This document shows, piece by piece, positions 51,600-61,382 of a DNA stretch of 64,000 bases (positions are counted from its first letter, which is position 1; every line of letters begins with the position of its first letter). Where the stretch lies: the NCBI GenBank assembly GCA_021397835.1, contig JAJFZO010000034.1, positions 374,501 through 438,500 of the forward strand, in the 5' to 3' direction. The translations under genes and the position numbers were made by a program. This DNA comes from Moringa oleifera. Its lineage: Eukaryota; Streptophyta; Magnoliopsida; Brassicales; Moringaceae. The notes under the pieces were generated by a model. The model was not told the origin of the DNA. It saw nothing but the letters and a program-made list of their open reading frames with translations, and did no database searches.

Positions 51600-52200
51600 T
51601 AGCTCTCTATAAGCCTCTTGAATGGCATTGACCAAAGGAACTGAAACTTAAATGCCCCACGCAGAAAGGGAAAGCGCTTTTAATTGCCATGGAAGAACCT
51701 CCATGTGACATTGATGCCACCAACACAGAAAGCCAGAGAGAGAGAGAGAATCTGTACATATATATTAAGGGTGGCTAGTGGCCATTGAATTCACTTTCCT
51801 CAAATGTCGCTGTTAACATGTGTACTGCATAGGCCACCAGCACGTGCAAACTATCAGGTGAAGAGTACAAGAACAAGCAACTGCAGAAGAAGAAGGACCA
51901 GTAGAGAGTGGACACCACCTCGCCATCTTCTCTCTTTCTTTCTTTCTGTTTTTTTGTTCCAGTAAGCCAAGGTGTTTGGTTCCCACGTGACTTGCCTCTC
52001 TCTCTCTCCCACTCTCCTTCTCTGTGTGCTTAAGATGTGGATCTTCGTCTGTCATTTGACAACTGGGATAACCATTTGCTTGCCTTCCATTTCAACCTCT
52101 CGTCTCTCTCTCTCTCTCTCCAAAAACACCGGCTCCTGTCTCATCACTTGTCTCTTCCTACTTCAGTTCAAACCCTAAAGGGATCACATAATCTTGATTA
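51600..52200 (+). other. GC-richer, promoter-like island with two G-boxes
   Basis: Inside the gene-poor region this block is less AT-rich. It carries CACGTG at 51841-51846 and 51984-51989, (GA)n at about 51734-51750, several (CT)n tracts (51995-52015, 52101-52120) of the kind found in plant leaders, and the telo-box-like AAACCCTAA at 52170-52178. The only open frame from an ATG (52037) encodes no recognised protein. Whether it is transcribed is unknown. Confidence 0.35.
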
Positions 52201-52313
52201 TGAACATCTAACCACGTAATTAATTAAGACACTTTTAACATTAACACCTGCAGAGAAAAAAAAAGCAAAAGAAATAATCTTCAAATACAACATGATAATG
52301 GGTCATATTACAT

Positions 52314-52335
52314 TATTATTATTATTATTATTATT
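52314..52335 (+). repeat. (ATT)n microsatellite
   Basis: About seven ATT units within the gene-poor region. Confidence 0.85.
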
Positions 52336-53924
52336 TTAATAAACTTGATTAAATGCCCGGAACTTAAGCATACCTTTATTTAAAATATCATATCCGCATT
52401 AAATTGCAACAAGGATCCCTTTTGCCCGGCTTCCTCATTGTTATTAATACTAATTAATACTCTTTCTTCTTCCATTATATAATAAAAAGATTCAATAGAT
52501 AAAGACTTCACCATCAATGTCCTGAATCTTCAATATCACATCTAAATTTAGAATTAACATGGAACATATGAATTCATATTATCTATTTTATATTTGTAAA
52601 ATTATTATGCTAAAATAAAAATATATATCTTAATCATTTCTCTTATTAAATTATTATGTAATATTTTTTAAAATATTTTTTAAGGAAGATATTATCATGA
52701 ATTTTCGGACAATCTCGGTATCTTGGCAAATCTATAAAACAGTGTGTCGATAAGAGCAAGGAGAAAAAAAATCATCTGTCGATATCCGAAATCAAAAAGG
52801 GTAGGCTAATCCATGGATATGTTTATGCATGTTGATCAAACAAACAAAGGTACTTGTACTGAAACTCTGCGGCTGTGGATTCTTTGATTTGGGATTGCAA
52901 TTCGGGCTGTGTGTCCTAAATAATTAGGACCCAATGCCCTATCCAAGGGGACCCTCTCCCTCGGAAGAAAGCAAAGTTAGATTGACAAAAATCTGCTTGC
53001 ATGATCACAGGGAAGGGGTGGTGGTGGTGATGATGATGACAACGATTAGTCTATTTGCATACCTTCTGGTTTCCGGACCCCGACAGAATATACACTAATC
53101 AACGACAAAGTGTTATTGACAAATCGTACGGTTCTCGTTGATTCATCAAATCATGTGCTGTCCTTACTTGTAATGTAACGCTGCTCGTACTGTCTCCCTC
53201 CATTGTTTTATTTTGATTTAATTTTGATAATAAAAGAAATCTCAATAAATTATTAATCCATGATGATTATAAAAAAAATATCAAATCATGTTTCGTAATA
53301 ATATTATTAGTTGGTAAATTCCACATTCCCTTTATGCATCATGATATATTTTAAACATTCATTTTCAAATATTGTTCTTATTGTAAAAATTATATTATGT
53401 ATGATGAAGTCTAAATCCTTTCTCGTTAATTAATATATAAATTATACTATAAATGATTTAAACTGAAAAAAAAATTCAAAATTTTATCTGTAATAATATC
53501 ATATTTTGTTTCATAAAAACAATTTTTTTTCATAAATATTGCTCGTTTTAAACTATTTTTGTAACAAAATCTCTCATTACTATAAAACACATTTAATATA
53601 AAGTATCTTGAAAACCAGTATTTAATATATTGATAGATAAAATAATGTTTCAATAATATGCAACTAAGAGTTGAATCATGGACCGCACCAATTTATCTGA
53701 AAATTTTAAATTTCATATAAAAATAAATTATAAATATTATAAAAATACTATATTAATAGATATCAATTTATTATTGTTATTATTATTATTTCAACCAGGA
53801 AAACTCTCAAACTTTAGTATTCTAAAATGTTGGAAAGGTTTCAAATTGTTGATATCCTAAAATATATTGATTATTAATTTTATGGACATAGAGATAAAAT
53901 AGAAAGAAAATATTCTCTATGTTA

Positions 53925-53943
53925 TATATATATATATATATAT
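53925..53943 (+). repeat. (TA)n microsatellite
   Basis: About nine TA units in an AT-rich spacer. A similar, shorter (AT)n tract lies near 63312-63326. Confidence 0.85.
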
Positions 53944-55210
53944 GTGGATAGTTTCTATGTTATTTTTTAATAAATAAAAATAAAAAAATTAATTAATATC
54001 CACATAATTTATGAAAGCTAGCTAATTGATAGGTGTATCTACCAAACAAAGCTATATATACAACGAATGTGTAGGAAGCAGCGACATGTAATGACTAAAT
54101 AACGTGCTCAAGGACGCATCGTGAGAGCAAGAGGATGGAAGTTCACATCACTTGTCACCAATCAGTTAACAAATTAAGCCAAGTAACACTATTTGGTTGG
54201 TGAAGAGTCAAATCATTTCGAAAACTGATATCGCCACTCCAACAAATCTGCTTTCCAAGAAGGGCTGGAAGCCTAATTTGGGGTGTCAATATAAGGTTCC
54301 AATCATTTCTCTTCTTTGAGAAATTTAGTGCAAATCGAGAAGTATTGGGTACTAAAGCTTTTGACAATTAAGTAATTGATTAGCCCTATGGTTAAGAGAT
54401 TAACAGAAGAAATATAAGTTCCAAATATTCTCGAAAGCCAAAATTAATGGATGGTTTACTTAGCAATATTCTGTTTAGCTAAATTAGAAGATAAACTTAA
54501 TTATGGCCATAAAGTTGAATCTTTGAAGGTACGACTGCGTATGGGAAAAAGACAAATCAATCCTTATTCGTGATCTTCACGGATAATAATGTTCAAAGGA
54601 AATAAAAAAGAAAAAAACATCACCGACTTATCCAATCAGAGGTTGACACCCAAGCACCGGGATGATTCCAGGAACTACAAAACCATGCAATTTCTTTTTC
54701 TTTTTTTCAGAAATTAAGAGAAAAATAAATATTACAAAGTCAGAATTCGTACATAACGGGAAGCACGTCATCTTGGAAAGTAAGTGACAGTCAAATGATT
54801 TGGCAGAAAAAGGGCACTGCTATGCCAACGGTGTACGTTAAGGAACGGACAACGAGCAAATGGACAAACTAGAGAGCGTAAATGCAACGGAAGTTACAGA
54901 CTATCTTGTCATCGAAAAACCAGAAAACGAAGCAAAACCTAATCCATGGCTTTCTTAGATTTTCTTGCCAGAGTTAAAAGATGAGGAGATCCAACTGTGT
55001 TCCACAAATATCTTCACATGCAGCTTTTACCTCATCGTTTAGAACAGAGTTAAGGGTTTAATCACTACAAGGATGATAGGATCTTCTTGTTTTTGGGTTT
55101 CTGAAGAAAGGGTTTGTTAATTTAGTGACTGAAATGCCGAAACAGGGAGATAAAGACACACATGAGATTATATTAAGACTGGGTTTAATGTTAAATTAAT
55201 AATCCGTAGC

Positions 55211-56284
55211 TCAGATATCGATTTCATTACTGACCGTTGTCTTCTTCGGGATCATGGAGTTCTTGCAATGAGCAATTGCGCCTTGAATCGCGCTCTGTAA
55301 CTCTTCCATCGACGATGTATCGGGGTAGTACTGCGGCATGCTACCACCTGATTTATTGGATCCGTTACCGATGCCGGAGAACCCGCTAAGGGAAAGCACG
55401 CCTGAGTGGCTCGGGGAGGATCGCATGGAAGAAGGGCAACTCGAGACGCAGCTCTTCCTTCTTGGGTACCTCAGGTTTCCAGAGAAAGAGTGAGAGAGTC
55501 CACTGCGCGTTTCTTTCCTCTCATTCTTGCCTGAAAATTCGATATCTTTCTCAGATCTCTCCGGTTTCGTTGAGAAAGAAACGGAGGCAGCATTCATAGT
55601 GCCAGTTGCCATTTTTTGTTGCTGCTGCTTCTGCGATAACTTCTCGTACAAGGGCTTCACTTTCTTCAAGTATTTTCTGATAACCTCTCTTGCAGTTGCG
55701 CTCATTCTCTTCACCGAGGACCCCGTCTGTGTATTGTCCTGGTCACGGGTCTTGGGCTCCTTCTTGAACACAGAAGAAAATCTCGAAAGCAGGAAGTACT
55801 TATTACCACCACCATTACCACTAACAGCACTGCTCTTCTTAGTCATGTGGCTGTGGTTGATATGGATTTGACCGATGTTGAGTCTTCTGAGCTCATCGTC
55901 CTCAGCGACCGAGCTGGGTCTCGAGGAGTCGCACTCAGGGCCAAGCAAGGCAAGGTCGCTGGTGAACGAGGAGCCCGAATCATTGGACGAGGTCGACCCT
56001 GTGGAGTCGCGGGAGGCGGTGGTGTTGGTGTCAGAGGAAGATGAGGTGCTTGAGGAGGACAAGAGGAGAGTACGGACCATAGAGATACGAGGAGAGAGGT
56101 GGAGAGGGAGGAGCTGGCCCTTGTAGAAGAGCTCGTCCGCCGGGCACAGGGCGGAAGAGGACTTCCGCGGAGAGATGGAGATGGTGAACTCGAAATCCGA
56201 GGAGGAGGATGACGAGAAGGAGTGTGATGGTGATGGTGGCATTGTTTGAGATCTCATCGGTTCTTTCACTCTTCTCTTCCCCAT
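55211..56284 (-). CDS. MAKR: membrane-associated kinase regulator (BKI1/MAKR family)
   Basis: Belongs to the family of BRI1 kinase inhibitor 1 (BKI1), whose members bind receptor kinases at the plasma membrane and are released on activation. A single exon gives 357 aa. The N terminus has FEFTISISP (residues 31-39) followed by CPADELFYKGQLLPLHLSP (47-65), the family signature. A basic stretch (REVIRKYLKKVKPLYEKLSQK, approximately residues 200-220) may act as the Lys/Arg membrane-targeting motif. The C-terminal segment 324-343 (SSMEELQSAIQGAIAHCKNS) closely resembles the short BKI1 peptide that docks on the BRI1 kinase. The rest is Ser-rich. Overall it looks most like MAKR1, but this is from memory. 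A minus-strand TATA box (56417-56424) and a G-box (56719-56724) lie upstream. Confidence 0.88.
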   Translation of the reverse strand: MGKRRVKEPMRSQTMPPSPSHSFSSSSSSDFEFTISISPRKSSSALCPADELFYKGQLLPLHLSPRISMVRTLLLSSSSTSSSSDTNTTASRDSTGSTSSNDSGSSFTSDLALLGPECDSSRPSSVAEDDELRRLNIGQIHINHSHMTKKSSAVSGNGGGNKYFLLSRFSSVFKKEPKTRDQDNTQTGSSVKRMSATAREVIRKYLKKVKPLYEKLSQKQQQQKMATGTMNAASVSFSTKPERSEKDIEFSGKNERKETRSGLSHSFSGNLRYPRRKSCVSSCPSSMRSSPSHSGVLSLSGFSGIGNGSNKSGGSMPQYYPDTSSMEELQSAIQGAIAHCKNSMIPKKTTVSNEIDI

Positions 56285-56416
56285 CTTCTCTCTTTACATT
56301 ATCAGCCCAAATACATAAGAATAACATAAAGGAAAGCAAGTTTCTCCATTGAAAGGGAAAGAGAGCTTGGTTTTTGAGTTGAGAGCAAAACAGATGAGAA
56401 GAACTATATGGTGCTT

Positions 56417-56424
56417 CTTATAAT
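56417..56424 (-). promoter_or_regulatory. TATA-like box of the MAKR gene
   Basis: The minus strand reads ATTATAAG about 135 bp upstream of the ATG, predicting a start near 56390 and a leader of about 105 nt. Confidence 0.5.
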
Positions 56425-56718
56425 GGATCCTTGAGTTGGTCTCTCTCCCCCCCACCCAAAAAAAAAAAAGGAAAAAAGAAAAGAAATGAACTACTAGTGC
56501 TTCACTCGCTGTGGCGGAGAGTGGAAGGAACGCCCCACCAAGTATATTTGTGGTGGGTGTTGTATAATGTGTTGTGCAAGTTATTTGGCTGGTTGTGGGG
56601 TTAAGAAGGGTCACATGGGGAGCGTTGCGAAACGTCCCTCTCGTGTCCTGCCCTTTCTGCCCCTGCTCTCTGCTTTATGGAGTGTGGTAATTGGTGGTGA
56701 TTGCAAGCAGCTAGGTGT

Positions 56719-56724
56719 CACGTG
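56719..56724. promoter_or_regulatory. G-box upstream of MAKR
   Basis: CACGTG in the context TGTCACGTGCC, about 435 bp upstream of the MAKR start. It is a core for bZIP or bHLH factors such as PIF- or ABF-type proteins. Use in vivo is inference. Confidence 0.5.
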
Positions 56725-59100
56725 CCGTGAACGTGAAAGGTGGAGTTGGATCCTTGGTTCGGGCCAATATAAAAATTCGGGTATCTTTCTTTCTTTATTA
56801 ATACTTACTTCCCTCATGAAGGAATTCGGTTACTTCTGTATCGTGGAGTCAGCATACTGACTTAAATCACAGTTGCGCACTCTTATGCAATTTTTTCCAT
56901 TTTAACCATTTTTTTAATGAGTTCAAAACAAAAATGATATTAAAAATAAAAATTAAATATAAAAAATTATATTTATTTATTTATTTTTAATTTAAACTTT
57001 ATATATGGGATTAGATTAATTGTTTGTTTAATATTTTGATTTGATTTAAATTAAATCCTAATTTAAATAATTATAAAAATTTAAAATATTTTATAGTAAA
57101 ATATCTTTGGAATAATTTAAATAAAAATTATATTTTATTTTAAAATTATTTTTTAATTTTAAATAATTTTTGGATTAAGTGCTACTTTTTATAAAAAATT
57201 TTGATTTTCTTATGTTAACTTTAATATCTGTTTTTATATGAAAAAATTAAGTCAAAAATTTATTATACAAATTTTTAAATTTTTAAAATTTTTAATAAAA
57301 TTTAAATTAAATCAAATTGAAGTATCAAATACGAATTTAATATTTTTGAAATATAAACAAGTGCAATTTGTTTTTTATATTTATCTAAAAATAATACATC
57401 ATCAATTTAAATGTTTTATCATAGAAATTTCATCACGACATTATCATTTATGATAATTTATAACACAATTTACACAATTACTCATTAATTTTGATACGTA
57501 TATTTTAGTTGCTGCATCTTATAATAATAGTAAGCTCGTATGTGAATTTATATATTATTTATTTTTTACTACGTAATTGAATTACAAAGAAAATTAGAAC
57601 CCAAGAAGGAACGTCACGGAATTAATTTGACCCGTTGTAGTACAAAGTGATTAGGTGTGTGATACAAGTTCCGTATCTAAAAAATATAAATATTGCGTGC
57701 TATATCTTGAGTATATCAAAGCAATTAAAAAACTTATTTATGATAAAAAGAACATAGGGCGGTCCAAGGCATAGGGAACAGTAATATTAATGGAAACAAG
57801 TAGCTGGTTTTGGGCTTTGTTTAATGTAGTTAATTAAGAGATAAAGGTCCCTTTGCTACTCTATGAAGCTTGAAAGGTCACAATGAACTGTCTATCAAAA
57901 GGAGTGGTGAATATTTTCCTTTATTTGAGTTGCATTCAATTTTTAATAAAATTATGATATATAATAATTTAATAAAGTTAAAATATTTTATAATTTTATC
58001 AAAAAAAATATTTATTTATTTAATATTTTATGATTTTTTTTTAGGATATTAAACATTCAGTACCTTACATTAGGGTTGATGTTGAGAGATCCATGGCGAT
58101 CGAGTGCAGGATCTTGGAGGATCTAAACAACGAAGCAAATGATGATTAGGAGCCAGGCTCTTTCTCCTTTGTTAAGCATGCAGGATTTGCCATGCACACT
58201 CATAAAGCGAAAACGGGATGATAAATTATAACATTAATTTACGTGGTGATCTTGCATGACAGATTGATGTAATTGATTACCTCTTAAACAATTGCACTAA
58301 TTAATTACTGTCACATGTACATCTGTACTTAATTTTTTGTATATTGCGATACGTTAAGTTTTAGCCGGCTAAATATCAAAGATATCGCATAAAATTGACG
58401 TCTCCAAATGAATGTACATGTAGGCCGGAGTTAAATTAACTTATAAATTCATAATTAGGAACAATTTGTTCAATGTTCAACTTCTTGAACTGGTCTAATG
58501 TTGTCGGTTTAGATATTCAATATATTTGTAATGTGAATACACTAGGAGATAAATAAAATCATTGAATTATGGTAATGATTAAACAAACAATTGATTACAA
58601 ATAAGACTGTTTGCGAAGTTTTATCATAAAATTAAAATAATCATATACGACTAAATTTATATTTAAAAAACAAAAAATCCAATAAAAATCAGACACATGC
58701 TATTATTTCAATCGGCTACCGATTTTCTTATTTTATTTGCAAGATCATGTTTTATCAATTAAACACACCGTTTTGCTTCCTTATGTCACAGATACCAACT
58801 AGCTTTTGGAAGCATCCGAAAGCTGTTGTTAAACTGCAATGAGTCCTTTAGGTCGCTTAGCTTCTTCACCCAACAAAACTTAAAACAAGTGATTTGAGCG
58901 ACCCATGGTTAAACTTTGTTTGATAGGCTAAGTTTATGGCCCCAAGAGATTTAGTTTTGTACCACAGTGGGCCCCGGTACTTCAGTTTGGCTACATTATG
59001 GGCTCTGGTTGAACCGATCATACGGCTGGGCTTTGGCTGATGGGATAGCTATTTGGGCTTGAGTGGCGCACTACGCACAGGCGCGCACCATAGAATTGCG
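56725..59100. other. divergent spacer between MAKR and cyclin T
   Basis: Very AT-rich from 56880 to 58700, with no recognisable gene or transposon terminus. The part nearest the cyclin gene (from about 58950) becomes GC-richer and is probably its promoter. Confidence 0.55.
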
Positions 59101-59214
59101 AGAGTTTTTGCTTTTGATTACGTTACCTCTTGTGTATCTTTCCTGGTTGTTTATCCTCCTTGGACATTGTATGCCCTTTCTCCTCTGAATCGCCTTTGCG
59201 CGTTTGTTTCTTAC

Positions 59215-59223
59215 AAACCCTAA
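59215..59223 (+). promoter_or_regulatory. telo-box in the cyclin T promoter or leader
   Basis: AAACCCTAA, a motif enriched near transcription starts of housekeeping and growth-related plant genes. It lies about 80 nt before a plausible leader-intron donor (CTG|GTAATC, exon end about 59295). Confidence 0.45.
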
Positions 59224-59295
59224 CCTCAGTTCCGATCTTGATCTTGCCTTTAATATTCTCTTAATTACGGCGATTTTACCTCACCTTCTTTGCTG

Positions 59296-60032
59296 GTAAT
59301 CTGGTATATGTCCTGAATATTCTGTGTGTGTGTTTTTTTTTCCCCTTCAAATCTCAATTCTTTGATCATCTAGCTCGCGGTTTGTGCTCAATTACGTAAT
59401 TTTGTTCGATAAAGTTGGATTTTTTTTTTTGCAATTTTCGATCTTCAGTTTTAGCTTGGTTTTTATGGACCGCTGCTTTCGGTTATATTCATGATCTTGG
59501 CTAAAGAGATCTCAGGTTTAACTTTTCCTTTCGGTCTTGTTTTCTTCTATAAATTAATGCACTGGTATGGCTTTTCGTAGCTGCTACGGTTTGTAGAATT
59601 GGTTATCAACTATGAAATTAGGCCATGATTTGGAGAGGAAAGGGTGACAGGTTACCTGATTGGCTTATTAGATACATTAAAAGTTTAGAGAGAATCTAAA
59701 CCTTAACTTCAACAGAACTGTGAAGCCTGGACGAAATTGTCCCAGTTCCTGGTCTGGCTGTCTGAATCTGTTTATCATTGGTTCTGATAACATTAAACGT
59801 GGAAATTACCTTTTTTTTTTAAACCAGCAAAACAAGGATGCAATTTCTTAGAAAAAAAAAAAAAAGAAGAAGAAAAGATCAAATAATGAATAAGAGTTCA
59901 CTTATCAACCATGCACTGGAACTTCTAAGCCTAATCTTGTGTCACAGTTTCTGCTTGTTAGTTGAGATTTGTTTGTTGGTTCTATGGTTAAGTTATTGAT
60001 AATTTTTTGGGCCTTTTTCTCTTTGAAACCAG
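59296..60032 (+). other. probable 5' UTR intron of the cyclin T gene
   Basis: The ATG at 60038 follows ACCAG at 60028-60032, a good acceptor, by only 5 nt. A matching donor is likely near 59295. The boundaries rest on splice signals only. Confidence 0.4.
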
Positions 60033-60037
60033 AAACA

Positions 60038-61382
60038 ATGTCTTTTGCGCGGAATTACCATACACAAGGTGGGACTCTCCACGATGACCGTTGGCCCTCT
60101 TTCAATAGGAACAATTTCAACAACCACAACAGAAACAGGAACTGGAACAACAATCATCTTAGAAATTGCAACAATTCAATCGACTACTCGGGGAAATACA
60201 GGGAGCATGTTAATCCCTCGAATTATTCTGAGTACACTGATGCTCCATCTTTCAAGAGGAGAAAGTTCTCAGCTTCTTCTTGGGGAGATACAGGGAGGCA
60301 GTATCTGTCACACTACACTTATGAGACAGCTGCACTACCAAACTTGAACAATGGAGTTCCTCCACCTACAAGATATAATACAGAGGCTTCTACATCTACC
60401 AGTTATAAACGCGATCGATCGAAGCTGGAAGATGAAGAACCAGTCTTCATGTCGAGGGATGAGATTGAGAGACACTCACCATCTAGGAAAGATGGTATCG
60501 ATGCTCTACGTGAAACTCATTTGCGGTATTCCTACTGTGCCTTCATTCAGAATCTTGGCTTGCGGCTTGAGTTGTAAGTGCTCCATCCTCGATGTTAACA
60601 ATGTTGTTGTTCTTTTGATGTAAGATAACTTCTAGAGAACACCACCTCTCATTAACTTTGTTTCAATTGTTTATGCTATCCATTTGGCTATAATAGTGCA
60701 TATGTTTCAGGCCGCAAACCACAATTGGCACTGCCATGGTGCTGTGCCATAGGTTTTTTGTTCGACGATCACATGCAAGCCATGATAGATTTGTAAGTCT
60801 CCTTTAAACTTTACGTGTTCTCTCTTTTTTTTTTTTTTGGGATTTGTGGATAGTACATTTCTGAAATATCTTAATAAGGGGGGAAAAAAAAAAGTTGAGG
60901 ATCAACTTATTTACTAATGCTGTTATAAAGTCTTAGATACCATATTTCATGTCATTTGTTGACTCATTTTATATTAATCTGTTACAGTTAATTGCTACTG
61001 CTGCTCTGTTTCTGGCTGCTAAGTCTGAGGAGACACCGCGTCCTCTCAACAACGTTGTGCGAGCATCCTGTGAAATTCTTCATAAGCAGGATATTAGTTT
61101 CTTGTCCTATCTGCTCCCTGTTGTAAGTATTGCAGAACACCTTCCTATGAGATATTTTGTTTTGTTTGCTCTTTAGTCAATGATATGCTGACTTGTTAAA
61201 TTACAGGACTGGTTTGAGCAGTATCGGGAGCGGGTGACTGAGGCAGAGACAATGATATTGACAACTTTAAATTTTGAACTCAATGTGCAGCACCCGTACG
61301 ATCCTCTAACATCTGTGTTTAAGAAATTAGGTCTTGCACAAACTGGGTTGGTGAATCTGGCGTTAAACTTGGTTAGTGAAGG
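60038..61382 (+). CDS. CYCT1: cyclin T (P-TEFb cyclin), 5' part only
   Basis: Regulatory partner of CDKC kinases in plant P-TEFb, which phosphorylates the RNA polymerase II tail during elongation. Four coding exons are visible: 60038-60573, 60711-60792, 60988-61122, 61207-61382, encoding 309 residues plus two bases of the next codon (GG). The first 110 residues are Asn/Arg/Ser-rich, a typical plant CYCT extension. The cyclin box starts near 150 ([19 protein letters not shown]) and shows [28 protein letters not shown] and [12 protein letters not shown]. After VSEG a donor GTGAGT opens an intron. The expected next exon, which in relatives begins with [25 protein letters not shown], was not found before 64000, so the second cyclin fold and C terminus must lie beyond the window, or the gene is altered. 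ATG 60038 is preferred over the open frame upstream. Confidence 0.9.

Larger units (their letters stand above)
47464..55210. other. 7.7-kb gene-poor AT-rich region
   Basis: Most of this stretch is very AT-rich with no supported gene. Small frames at 49302-49568 (open on both strands), 51027-51294, 53447-53653 and 54155-54367 match nothing I recognise and may be decayed transposon sequence. A GC-richer island at about 51600-52200 and two microsatellites are listed separately. The right end carries the MAKR 3' flank. Confidence 0.5.

Noticed and set aside
55527..56126. Plus-strand frames over the MAKR gene
   Set aside because: Antisense shadows of Ser-rich coding sequence; the minus frame carries the BKI1/MAKR signatures.
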